The notes: generated by a model not told the origin, from the letters alone. A stretch of 6,477 nucleotides of DNA from JBBPYA01 sp038200385 (GCA_038200385.1 JBBPYA010000167.1:1-6477), one strand, 5' to 3'; positions 1 to 6,008 are shown, numbered from the stretch's first letter. Program-made: numbers and translations.

Positions 1-1
1 C

Positions 2-904
2 CGCGCGTTGGCGGCGGCGGTCCAGCGGCTCACCACGTCCTACCGGTCCTCCGGCGCAGCAACGCCACCGAGACTCGACGATCCGGTGACGGTGCAGGCC
101 TACGCGGCGTACCGGATGCCGGCGACGTACGCCGCGGTACGGGAAGCGCTCACCCGGGCACCGGGGCTGTTGCCGAGCACCCTGCTCGACGTCGGCGGCG
201 GCACGGGTGCGGCGGCGTGGGCCGCCGTGGACGTCCTGCCGGGGCTACGTCAGATCGCCGTCCTGGACCGATCCCCGGTCACCGCCGACCTGGGGCGCCG
301 GCTCACGGCCGCCGCATCCCATTCGGCTCTGCGTGGGATCCGTTGGGAGACAACGGCTATAGGCCCCGCGACGGTGCTGCCGCCGACCGATCTGATCACT
401 GCTACCTACCTGCTCGGTGAACTGGCCGAGGCTTCGGCCCACCGGCTGGTCCGGCAGATCGCCGACGCCGCCCGGATCGCGGTGCTGGTCGAACCCGGTA
501 CACCGGCCGGCTTCCGCCGGATCCTCGACGCCCGGGATGTGTTGCTGGCCGCCGGGTTCCGGGTGATGGCACCGTGTCCACACGACTCGGACTGCCCGCT
601 GCGCGACGGCGCGGACTGGTGTCACTTCGCGGTCCGGCTGGAGCGCTCCGCGCTGCACCGCCGGGTCAAGGGCGGTGCGTTGGGGTACGAGGACGAGAAG
701 TTCTGCTACGTCGTGGCCACCCGCGATCCGGCGGCACCGGCCGGGGGGCGGATCCTGCGGCATCCGCACAAGCGCAAGGGACTCGTCGAGTTCCCGGTCT
801 GCACGGCTGGCGGCACCGTGGCCCGGACCGCGGTCGGTCGCAGCCGCCCGGACTACCGGGCGGCCCGCGCCGCGCAGTGGGGAGATCCGTGGCCACCCGG
901 ATGA
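2..904 (+). CDS. Rsm22-family small-subunit ribosomal methyltransferase-like protein (5' truncated)
   Basis: Seen: a class I SAM-dependent methyltransferase fold with motif I LLDVGGGTGA (residues 59-68, counting the TTG at 8 as residue 1), an early RMPATYAAV motif, and LVEPGTPAGF near 160-169. A cysteine set lies at C190, C196, C205 and C265, within CPHDSDCPL, DWCHF and FPVC. The tail (KFCYVVATR, then Tyr-283 and WGDPWP) is typical of the family. Known: Rsm22/METTL17 proteins bind the small ribosomal subunit during assembly, and the mitochondrial members carry a 4Fe-4S cluster on four cysteines. The frame is open to the left edge (Arg-Ala before the TTG), and relatives usually have more N-terminal sequence, so the true start probably lies outside the window. 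The stop at 902-904 overlaps the next gene, suggesting coupling. The family is clear; the methylated substrate in bacteria is not. Confidence 0.9.
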   Translation, partial: RALAAAVQRLTTSYRSSGAATPPRLDDPVTVQAYAAYRMPATYAAVREALTRAPGLLPSTLLDVGGGTGAAAWAAVDVLPGLRQIAVLDRSPVTADLGRRLTAAASHSALRGIRWETTAIGPATVLPPTDLITATYLLGELAEASAHRLVRQIADAARIAVLVEPGTPAGFRRILDARDVLLAAGFRVMAPCPHDSDCPLRDGADWCHFAVRLERSALHRRVKGGALGYEDEKFCYVVATRDPAAPAGGRILRHPHKRKGLVEFPVCTAGGTVARTAVGRSRPDYRAARAAQWGDPWPPG

Positions 905-1776
905 GCCGGACTCCCACGCCGGGACGGTACGACGTCGATTCGGGTACGGCGGAGCTGCTCGGCGACGCCGACCGTCCGGGGTCCTGGGTGTTGCTGGTCG
1001 ACGGGACCCCGCAGTCCCATGTCGACCTCGACGATCCGGCGTACCTGGACTTCGAGTACGTCCGCAGGATCGGTCACGCGGTCGATCTCGTCGCCCCGAC
1101 CGGCGAGCCGATCGACGTGGTCCACCTGGGCGCGGGCGCACTCACCCTGGCCCGTTACGTCGGGACCACCCGGCACGGTTCGCGGCAGCGCGCCTTCGAC
1201 GACGACGCGGCTCTCGTGGCGCTGGTCCGCCGCGAACTGCCGCTGCCGCGGGGCGCAGCCGTCCGGGTCCGCTCCGTGGACGCGCGTCAGGGCGTGGCCG
1301 GCCTGCCTGCGGCCAGCGCCGACCTCGTGATCTGCGACGTGTTCCGCGGTGCGCGTACGCCGGCGCACCTGACCAGCCGGGAGTTCGACGTGGAATTGGC
1401 GCGGGTGCTCCGGCCGGCCGGGATCGCGGCGATCAATGTGGGGGACGGGCCGCCACTGGAGTTCACCCGAGCCGTCGCTGTGACGCTGCGCTCGGTCTTT
1501 GCGCGGGTCTGCCTCCTCGCCGACCCGGCGGTCCTCCGCCATCGTCGCTACGGCAACCTCGTCCTGCTCGCCTCGGCCGCCGAGCTGCCGCTCGCCCAGC
1601 TGATCCGGCGCGTCGCCGCGGACCCCGCTCCGGGACGGGTCGTCGCCGGCCGGGACCTGATGGCCTTCGGCGGCGGCGGCGGCAAGGTCATCGTCGACGC
1701 CACTGCCGCGGACTCACCCGAGCCGCCGGCGGAGCTGTTCGCCACACCCCTGCGCGGGCGCCCCGCCCGACGGTGA
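889..1776 (+). CDS. Spermidine-synthase-like protein (probable non-canonical aminopropyltransferase/methyltransferase fold)
   Basis: A 295-residue soluble Rossmann-fold protein resembling the catalytic half of spermidine synthases. Seen: YDVDSGTAELL at 14-24, LLVDGTPQSHVDLDDP at 35-50, a nucleotide-binding glycine loop HLGAGALTLARY (79-90), acidic RQRAFDDDAALV (99-110), DLVICDVFRGAR (145-156), ARVLRPAG (171-178) and YGNLVLLAS (221-229). Compared with true SpeE, the GGGDG loop lacks its Asp, and the DSSDP-type active-site motif keeps only the first Asp (D150) with Arg at the second acidic position. Synthesis of spermidine is therefore doubtful; a related transfer reaction or regulatory role is possible. 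Start: GTG 889 sits after GGGGAG (879-884). ATG 901, in an ATGA overlap with the upstream stop, is the alternative and gives 291 residues. Either start implies cotranslation with the rsm22-like gene. Confidence 0.82.
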   Translation: MATRMSRTPTPGRYDVDSGTAELLGDADRPGSWVLLVDGTPQSHVDLDDPAYLDFEYVRRIGHAVDLVAPTGEPIDVVHLGAGALTLARYVGTTRHGSRQRAFDDDAALVALVRRELPLPRGAAVRVRSVDARQGVAGLPAASADLVICDVFRGARTPAHLTSREFDVELARVLRPAGIAAINVGDGPPLEFTRAVAVTLRSVFARVCLLADPAVLRHRRYGNLVLLASAAELPLAQLIRRVAADPAPGRVVAGRDLMAFGGGGGKVIVDATAADSPEPPAELFATPLRGRPARR

Positions 1777-1792
1777 GCCGGTTCAGCGGCTC
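1775..1792. terminator. Hairpin across the convergent stop codons
   Basis: GAGCCG (1775-1780) pairs with CGGCTC (1787-1792) around a 6-nt loop. The hairpin covers the 6-nt gap and the stop codons of both converging genes, so it could stop transcription in both directions. There is no T-tract, which is common in high-GC actinobacteria, and the stem is short, so confidence is modest. Confidence 0.4.
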
Positions 1793-2520
1793 GACTCGGA
1801 CACGTGCATCTGCATGGTCCCGCCGGACCGTCCACGCTCGTTCGCGACGATCTCGGCCACGATCGACAGGGCGATCTCCTCGGGCCCGCGGCTGCCGATG
1901 TCCAGCCCGCACGGCGAGTGCAGCCGGTCGACCTGCTCGGCCGGTACTCCGGAATCCAGCAGGCGCTGCATGACCATCGGCGCGTGCCGGCGGCTTCCCA
2001 GCATGCCGACGAAGAACGCAGGGCCGGCCAGCGCCTCGCGCAGGACGTCCTCGACGTAGGGGGCGTCGTGGTCGGAGAGCACGACCGCGTCGGCCGGGCC
2101 GGCCGGCGTCGCCGCGAACGCCTCGGCCGCCCCGTCGTTAAGGTGCACGACCCGGCGACCCAGGAACCGTCCCAGCTCGGCCAACCCGCGCCCGATCGGA
2201 TTGGCGCCGAAGACGTGCAGCGCCGGCGCCGGTTCCTGTGCCTCGGCGAACAAGTCCAAGACCTGCTCCCGCCCGTGGCCGAAGACCATCCGGCGGCGCA
2301 GCGTCGGCGTACCGACCGAACCGGCGACCCCTGCCGCCAGCTCGATGCCGGCGGTATCGAACTCCGAGCAGCCCAGGGTGCCGGCAACGACCCGCCCCTC
2401 AACCACGACGACCTTCGCCCCGGCGTACGACGGGGGGTCGCCCTCGATCGAGACCACGGTGACCAGCACGGCGCGGCGGCCGGACTCGCGCGCCTCGTGC
2501 AGGGCCTGCAGAGTGTCCAT
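1783..2520 (-). CDS. XdhC/CoxI family protein (short form)
   Basis: A 245-residue cytosolic protein of the XdhC/CoxI family, whose characterised members help insert or sulfurate the molybdenum cofactor of xanthine or CO dehydrogenases. N-terminal domain: AVLVTVVSIEGDPPS (17-31) and GTLGCSEFD (48-56) with conserved C51. C-terminal Rossmann-like domain: LHVFGANPIGRGLAELG (101-117), DAVVLSDHDAPYVEDVL (144-160), VGMLGSRRHAP (171-181), and LHSPCGLDIGSRGPEEIALS (200-219) containing C204. It is shorter than many XdhC proteins because the linker between domains is short, but both domains look intact. ATG 2520 was chosen because MDTLQALHEARESGRRAVL matches the family N-terminus; the frame stays open upstream to 2703, but that part is Ala/Gly/Arg-rich and overlaps the CPBP gene. 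No molybdoenzyme subunit lies in the window, so the client enzyme is encoded elsewhere. Confidence 0.88.
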   Translation of the reverse strand: MDTLQALHEARESGRRAVLVTVVSIEGDPPSYAGAKVVVVEGRVVAGTLGCSEFDTAGIELAAGVAGSVGTPTLRRRMVFGHGREQVLDLFAEAQEPAPALHVFGANPIGRGLAELGRFLGRRVVHLNDGAAEAFAATPAGPADAVVLSDHDAPYVEDVLREALAGPAFFVGMLGSRRHAPMVMQRLLDSGVPAEQVDRLHSPCGLDIGSRGPEEIALSIVAEIVANERGRSGGTMQMHVSESSR

Positions 2521-2532
2521 CCGGGCAGAGTA
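2521..2532 (-). promoter_or_regulatory. Possible leaderless -10 element for the XdhC gene
   Basis: On the minus strand TACTCT (2532-2527) fits the actinobacterial -10 pattern TAnnnT and lies 6 nt before ATG 2520, which would place the transcription start at or next to the start codon. There is no Shine-Dalgarno sequence in the preceding bases, consistent with a leaderless mRNA. No good -35 was seen, so this is an inference from spacing. Confidence 0.35.
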
Positions 2533-2570
2533 GCCACTGCCGGCCGAGCAGGATCCGGCCGCGGGATCGC

Positions 2571-2579
2571 GAGGGGGGG
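2571..2579 (+). promoter_or_regulatory. Ribosome binding site deciding the GTG start of the CPBP gene
   Basis: GAGGGGGGG lies 6 nt before GTG 2586. This spacing favours GTG 2586 over the in-frame GTG at 2592. The ATG at 2584 is in another frame. Confidence 0.55.
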
Positions 2580-2585
2580 CAAGAT

Positions 2586-3398
2586 GTGCTGGTGACGCTG
2601 AGCCAGCCGGGCGGGCCGGGAATCCAGACCGGCCCCGCGCACAGCGTGCTTCCGGGCCGCCGCACGCTGCGGCAGGAGATCCTGCTCGTACTCGGCTTGT
2701 CACTGGGCGCCTCGGCGATCTACTCGATCATCGACATCGTCGCCGCACTGACCGCGCCGGCGCCCCTGGCCGATCAGGTCTCCTCGCTGAACTCCTCGCA
2801 GTCCGCCCGCCCCTACCTCGATCTGACTCTGCAGCTGGTGCGGATCGGGCTGCAACTGGTGCCCGCGCTGCTGGCCATCCACCTGCTCGCCCGCACCGAC
2901 GCGCCCGCGCTGCGGCACCTCGGGTTGGACCTGCGCCGGCCCCGCTGGGACCTGGGCACCGGGGCGCTGCTGGCGTTGGTGATCGGCGTACCGGGGCTGC
3001 TGTTCTACGTGCTCAGCCGCCAGCTCGGCATCAACACGACGGTGTCGGCGACCTCGCTGCCCGACCAGTGGTGGCAGTACCCGGTGCTCATCCTGTCCGC
3101 GGCGCAGAACGCGGCGCTGGAGGAGGTGGTCGTGGTCGGGTACCTGCTGACCCGGCTCCGCCAGCTCGGCTGGTCCCCCTGGTGGGCGGTCGCCGCGTCG
3201 TCGGTGCTGCGCGGCTCGTACCACCTCTACCAGGGCTTCGGCGGGTTCCTCGGGAACATGGCGATGGGCGTGTTGTTCGGCTGGCTCTACCAGCGCAAGG
3301 GACGCATCGCTCCGCTGGTCATCGCGCACACCCTGCTCGACGCGGTCGCCTTCGTCGGGTACTCGCTGCTGATCGGCCGGGTCGGGTTCCTGTCCTGA
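2586..3398 (+). CDS. CPBP (Abi/Rce1-like) family intramembrane glutamic endopeptidase
   Basis: A 270-residue polytopic membrane protein with about seven to eight hydrophobic segments (roughly 32-56, 82-102, 124-143, 163-178, 197-209, 221-235, 241-267). The CPBP core is present: the Glu pair E179-E180 in LEEVVVVGYL, SYHLYQG with H213, GNMAMGVLFGWLYQRKG (223-239), and IAHTLLD with H248 and D252. These match the Glu/His/His/(Asn or Asp) residues that in Rce1-type proteases activate water within the membrane. The usual EExxxR Arg is Val-184 here. Members process prenylated proteins in eukaryotes; bacterial members act in bacteriocin immunity, signalling or unknown roles, and no substrate is suggested by the neighbours. 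It is divergent from XdhC across 65 nt and convergent with the M23 gene. Confidence 0.9.
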   Translation: MLVTLSQPGGPGIQTGPAHSVLPGRRTLRQEILLVLGLSLGASAIYSIIDIVAALTAPAPLADQVSSLNSSQSARPYLDLTLQLVRIGLQLVPALLAIHLLARTDAPALRHLGLDLRRPRWDLGTGALLALVIGVPGLLFYVLSRQLGINTTVSATSLPDQWWQYPVLILSAAQNAALEEVVVVGYLLTRLRQLGWSPWWAVAASSVLRGSYHLYQGFGGFLGNMAMGVLFGWLYQRKGRIAPLVIAHTLLDAVAFVGYSLLIGRVGFLS

Positions 3399-3402
3399 CC
3401 GG

Positions 3403-3426
3403 GCCACCCGGTCCGGACCGGGTGGC
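3403..3426. terminator. Perfect 24-bp palindrome, bidirectional terminator
   Basis: The 12-base arm 3403-3414 (GCCACCCGGTCC) is followed directly by its exact reverse complement at 3415-3426. The palindrome fills nearly all of the 28-nt gap between the CPBP stop (3398) and the M23 stop (3427-3429). As RNA from either strand it makes a very GC-rich hairpin without a U-tract. Its position between converging genes makes a shared terminator the simplest reading. Confidence 0.7.
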
Positions 3427-4800
3427 TCAGCAGCCGGAGATGTAGACCCCGCGCGCGGCCAGCCACGGCACCGGGTCGATCCGGGTGCCGTACAGCCCCT
3501 GCTGCACCTCGAAGTGCACGTGCGGGCCGGTCGAGAAGCCGCGCATGCCGATTAGGGCGATGACCTGCCCGGCGTACACCTGCTGGCCGGTGGCGACCTT
3601 GATGACCTCCTCGTGCCCGTACACCGTCACGTCGCCGTTGGCGTGCTGGATGTAGATGGCCTGCCCGAAACCGCTGGCCGGTCCGGCGCGGACCACCGTT
3701 CCGTCGCCGACGGCGTAGATGGGGTCGTACATCGGCGTGGCGATGTCTATGCCGTAGTGGAAGGACCCCCACCGCTCACCGAAACAACTCGTCGTCGTCC
3801 CGATCGCCGGCTTGACCCAGTCCCCGGACTGGGGCGGGGCCGGAGCCGGTGCCAATGCCGGTGCGGATCCACCACCGCCCCGGCTGGACGGCGGGGTGCT
3901 GTTGCGGGCCTCCTCCGCCGCGCGACGGGCCGCCTCCTCGGCAGCGGCCTGCCGGGCCGCGGCCTGCTCGGCGGCGCGGCGGGCAGCTGCCTCGCGTTCA
4001 CGCTGCAGCCGCGCCTGCTCGGCGGCCACCCGGGCCTGGTAGTCCTCGTAGGCCTTCCGAGCGCCCTCGACCCCCAGCAGCGCCTGCTGGGCCTGCGCCA
4101 GGGCGGCCTCGTACTGCGCCTGCTGCGCCTGCAGTTGGGCCAGCCGGGCCTCGGATGTGTCCAGCGTGGACTGGGCGACAGCCAGGGCGTCGGCCGCGGC
4201 GCGTTCGGCGGCCTGCCGGTCCAGAACGGCCTGCCGCTGCGCGGCGTCGGCGTTCGCCTGGGTGACCTTGGCCAGCTCCACCTGCGCCACGACGTCGAGC
4301 TGGCTCTTGGACAGCGCGTCGAGCAGGCCGGCGCGCTCGACCAGCTCGGCCGGGCCACCGGAGTCCAGCAGGATGAACCGGTTGTCCAGGGTGGAGCCTT
4401 GGATATAGCTGTTGCGGGCGAAGATGGCCAGGTCGGCATTGGCCTGGTCCACAGCGGTCGCGGCGTCCTGCGCCGCCTGCGCGGTCTTGTGCTGGTCCGC
4501 CTCGGCCTGGTCGACCGCGCCCTGGGCGGCGAGGTAGGTCGACGACGTGTTCTCGACATCGACGTGCAGCCGCTCGATCTCCCCTTCATTGGCGGCGGCG
4601 AGGCCGGCCAGCCGGCCTACTTCGGCGGCCTGGGCGTCCTTGTTGCGCTGGGCCTGCTCGATCTGTTGGTCACTGGGATTGGGCGGCGGATCCTCGGCGA
4701 ACGCCGCCGGGGACAGCGGCAGGAGCACCGCGATCGCCAGTGCCGCCACGAGCGCCGCACGGCCGCGACGTCGGGGCCCGCGTCCAGACACGAGGGTCAC
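3427..4800 (-). CDS. Secreted M23 (LytM-type) peptidoglycan endopeptidase with coiled-coil N-terminus
   Basis: A 457-residue exported protein. An Arg-rich N-terminus and hydrophobic stretch (15-34) end in AFA before Glu-36, a likely signal peptidase I site. Residues about 43-300 are Ala/Gln/Glu-rich heptad-like coiled coil. They include a PcsB/RipA-like segment at 126-171 (IFARNSYIQG, then FILLDSGGPAELVERAGLL). A Pro/Gly/Ala linker (302-326) leads to the M23 domain (about 344-442). All metal and catalytic residues are present: H348 and D352 in HYGID, H396 in VYGHEE, and H427 and H429 in HVHFEV. Such enzymes cut peptide cross-bridges in the cell wall, with the coiled coil often controlling access. 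C340 and the last residue, C457, are the only cysteines and could form a disulfide. GTG 4800 is the first start after an upstream in-frame stop; GTG 4791 is possible. The Shine-Dalgarno sequence is weak. Confidence 0.92.
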   Translation of the reverse strand: MTLVSGRGPRRRGRAALVAALAIAVLLPLSPAAFAEDPPPNPSDQQIEQAQRNKDAQAAEVGRLAGLAAANEGEIERLHVDVENTSSTYLAAQGAVDQAEADQHKTAQAAQDAATAVDQANADLAIFARNSYIQGSTLDNRFILLDSGGPAELVERAGLLDALSKSQLDVVAQVELAKVTQANADAAQRQAVLDRQAAERAAADALAVAQSTLDTSEARLAQLQAQQAQYEAALAQAQQALLGVEGARKAYEDYQARVAAEQARLQREREAAARRAAEQAAARQAAAEEAARRAAEEARNSTPPSSRGGGGSAPALAPAPAPPQSGDWVKPAIGTTTSCFGERWGSFHYGIDIATPMYDPIYAVGDGTVVRAGPASGFGQAIYIQHANGDVTVYGHEEVIKVATGQQVYAGQVIALIGMRGFSTGPHVHFEVQQGLYGTRIDPVPWLAARGVYISGC

Positions 4801-4850
4801 TGTGCACCACTGTGCCCAATTTCACCAGCAGCCACACCATTAACGTGGCT
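4798..4850 (-). promoter_or_regulatory. Repeat-containing upstream region of the M23 gene
   Basis: The minus strand carries GCACAGTG twice, exactly 10 bp apart (4815-4808 and 4805-4798), the second copy containing the GTG start codon. Upstream, AGCCAC (4830-4835) and GTGGCT (4845-4850) form an inverted repeat around an AT-rich 9-bp centre that contains the locally A/T-rich run TTAA. These could be an operator or part of the promoter, but no clear -10/-35 pair was found. Confidence 0.22.
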
Positions 4851-4877
4851 ACCAACTGCAGCCGGCCCGCTACATCT

Positions 4878-4895
4878 GGTGGCCGTCCGGCCGCC
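4878..4895 (-). terminator. Weak hairpin downstream of the first DoxX gene
   Basis: GGTGGCC (4878-4884) and GGCCGCC (4889-4895) form a seven-base stem with one imperfect pair and a 4-nt loop, about 33 nt beyond the DoxX stop and before the M23 gene. It might end DoxX transcription; alternatively the two genes are cotranscribed. The rest of the 127-nt gap shows nothing further. Confidence 0.2.
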
Positions 4896-4927
4896 TCCGA
4901 CCGGCTCCCGCTCCGGGTATTGCGGGA

Positions 4928-5455
4928 TCAGAAGGGTACGGCGTCCCGTACCGCGTCGGCGCCCTTGCGAGTCGCGTCAGCAGCGCTTTCGGCGGTGCTC
5001 CGGGTGGACTCCCCGAGTTGATGGGCGGCGTTCCGGGCCCGCCACCCCAGCGAGGGTTTGCCCTCGGTGTCGACCGCGGCCAGCATCAGCCCGCCCAGCA
5101 GGCCGAGGTTCTTGAAGAAGTGGATCTGCTGCTGCTGCTTGGTCGCAGCGTCGTCCTCCTCCCAGAACCGGTGGGCGGCCGCAGTGGTCGGGACCAGGCT
5201 GGCGGCGAGCGCCAGCGAGGCCAATCGGGGGAACCTGCTGAGCGCGAGCAGGGTGCCGGCCCCGACCTTCACCGCGGCGTCGATCCTGACCAGCTGCTTG
5301 GGGTCCTTGGGAAGCTGGAACGGCAGCACCTCCGCGGTCTTCTCCGGCACCGGGGATGCCATCTGGGCGTGCCCCGCCGGGTTGCGCAGCGCGTTGATCC
5401 CGCCGCTGATGAAGATGCTGGCGATCATGGGCCGGGCGATACGGCGGACGAGCAT
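4928..5455 (-). CDS. DoxX-family integral membrane protein (copy 1, complete)
   Basis: A 175-residue membrane protein with four likely hydrophobic segments (about 6-25, 58-72, 78-94 and 113-128). The DoxX-like signatures are an N-terminal RRIARPMIASIFISGGINAL (4-23) and IHFFKNLGLLGGLML (111-125). Between them is a polar loop (26-54) and an acidic/Gln stretch (EEDDAATKQQQQ, 99-110) encoded partly by (CAG)4. The last 35 residues are Ser/Ala/Arg-rich and probably amphipathic, extending past the usual domain. DoxX proteins are quinone-linked or redox-partner membrane proteins; in Mycobacterium one member works with SodA and a thiosulfate sulfurtransferase. The role here is unknown, and no redox partner is adjacent. 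ATG 5455 is preceded by AAGGGGAG (5467-5460). A nearly identical copy faces it at 6059. Confidence 0.85.
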   Translation of the reverse strand: MLVRRIARPMIASIFISGGINALRNPAGHAQMASPVPEKTAEVLPFQLPKDPKQLVRIDAAVKVGAGTLLALSRFPRLASLALAASLVPTTAAAHRFWEEDDAATKQQQQIHFFKNLGLLGGLMLAAVDTEGKPSLGWRARNAAHQLGESTRSTAESAADATRKGADAVRDAVPF

Positions 5456-5514
5456 GGGTCTCCCCTTAGGTCAGCGGGCGGATCGGTCGTGTTCACCGTA
5501 ACGATCCCGGCCGC
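5037..5514 (-). repeat. Left arm of long inverted repeat (DoxX copy 1 and its leader)
   Basis: Reverse-complementary to 6000-6477 (paired positions sum to 11514). By manual alignment the 478 bp contain 16 mismatches and no gaps, about 97% identity. It includes 59 bp of upstream leader and the first 139 codons of DoxX. Similarity fades left of about position 5998 in the right copy. At the other end the repeat runs out of the window, so its true length is unknown. Confidence 0.93.
5456..5505 (-). promoter_or_regulatory. DoxX copy 1 leader and putative promoter
   Basis: Reading the minus strand: TACGGT (5500-5495), a TAnnnT-type -10 candidate, then the Shine-Dalgarno AAGGGGAG (5467-5460) 4 nt before ATG 5455. 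The 50 bp match the copy 2 leader except at one position. The putative -35 area lies beyond the conserved part, so the two copies could differ in promoter strength. Confidence 0.35.
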
Positions 5515-5591
5515 CGCGCTGCCGGCCGCTCCCGGGACGCCGGATCTGCCGGCCCACCGCAGGCCCAGCGAACCCCAGTGCCCCGGCAAGG

Positions 5592-5930
5592 ATGGAGTGG
5601 CCCCTCCGGCCCGACACCAGCGGTGCGCGCGATTGCGCTGCGGTCGCCGGCATGGTCACCGCCAGGCGTGCTGTGGCGTCGGGTACATCCCAGTCGCCAC
5701 CATCAGGTCAGCGGATCGAATACCGCGGCGACAACGAACTGGCCGCGAGTGGTGACGACGTCGAGGTCGGCGGTCCCGTCCAGGTCGGCGACGCTGACGT
5801 CGCGTCGTCCGGTTCCGTGACCGCGACCCGCGCCGGGGTGGTGGCACTCGTGACGGTGCCCGCGGCCGCGATCGGGCTCGCGGTCGTGTCCCTGCCCGAC
5901 CTGATCGAGCAAGGGTTCCTCATCCCGTGA
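5592..5930 (+). CDS. Hypothetical small protein with C-terminal hydrophobic segment (doubtful)
   Basis: Not recognised. From ATG 5592 the ORF encodes 112 residues; ATG 5652 or GTG 5673 are other possible starts, and none has a good ribosome binding site. The first 40 residues look weakly coding. From about residue 43 (RGDNELAASGDDVEVGG, acidic) to the end, third positions are about 90% G or C, with a lower value at second positions, as in real genes here. Residues about 80-97 (GVVALVTVPAAAIGLAVV) could span a membrane, followed by the terminal SLPDLIEQGFLIP. A strong hairpin begins 4 nt after the stop, which supports rightward transcription. The opposite strand of the 5' half of this stretch also reads as plausible protein, so the ORF may be a fragment or an artefact. 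It lies between two divergent DoxX genes. Confidence 0.3.
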   Translation: MEWPLRPDTSGARDCAAVAGMVTARRAVASGTSQSPPSGQRIEYRGDNELAASGDDVEVGGPVQVGDADVASSGSVTATRAGVVALVTVPAAAIGLAVVSLPDLIEQGFLIP

Positions 5931-5933
5931 CCG

Positions 5934-5971
5934 CGCGGGGGCCGAGGCGCCGGCCGGCCGCCGACCCCGCG
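5934..5971 (+). terminator. GC-rich hairpin after the small plus-strand ORF
   Basis: CGCGGGG (5934-5940) pairs with CCCCGCG (5965-5971). The 24-nt interior, rich in CCGG/GGCC, can fold further. It starts 4 nt past the ORF stop and lies upstream of DoxX copy 2, so it could separate the two transcription units. There is no T-tract. Confidence 0.4.
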
Positions 5972-6008
5972 TTCGCCGTACGGGCTCACCGGGTGGCCGG
6001 TGGCCGGA

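Larger units (their letters stand above)
5515..5999. other. Spacer between the inverted DoxX arms
   Basis: 485 bp of non-repeated DNA. It holds one plus-strand ORF (5592-5930) and a hairpin (5934-5971). From 5515 to about 5650 codon-position bias is weak in all frames, and nothing recognisable was seen. On the minus strand, 5798-5706 reads VSVADLDGTADLDVVTT and continues to a stop at 5703-5705. That resembles an FG-GAP/VCBS repeat calcium loop, but the frame upstream of it is Arg/His-rich and does not look coding. No transposase, integrase or recognisable terminal repeats are present. Confidence 0.5.

Noticed and set aside
8..10. TTG at 8 as the true start of the rsm22-like gene
   Set aside because: The frame is open to the left edge and the preceding Arg-Ala fits the family, so the start most likely lies upstream.
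1669..1683. (GGC)5 run in the spermidine-synthase-like gene as a phase-variable repeat
   Set aside because: Triplet units keep the reading frame, and Gly-rich stretches are ordinary in such GC-rich genes.
2541..2561. Two CGGCCG hexamers in the XdhC/CPBP divergent region as an operator
   Set aside because: CGGCCG is a common self-complementary word at this base composition; there is no extended symmetry.
2521..2703. N-terminal extension of XdhC from the upstream ATG at 2703
   Set aside because: The extra residues are low-complexity, overlap the CPBP gene on the other strand, and precede a start that matches the family N-terminus.
4801..4927. c-di-AMP (ydaO-type) riboswitch before the cell-wall hydrolase gene
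   Set aside because: Such riboswitches often precede actinobacterial wall hydrolases, but the gap is only 127 nt and no matching conserved core was seen.
3613..5115. Long plus-strand ORF opposite the M23 and DoxX genes
   Set aside because: It is a shadow of the high-GC minus-strand genes; its product is Gly/Arg/Leu-rich without domains, whereas the minus strand encodes complete M23 and DoxX proteins.
5468..5714. 10-mer AGGTCAGCGG at 5468-5477 and again at 5705-5714
   Set aside because: It is a single short repeat in GC-rich DNA, not flanked by further similarity; it could be chance.
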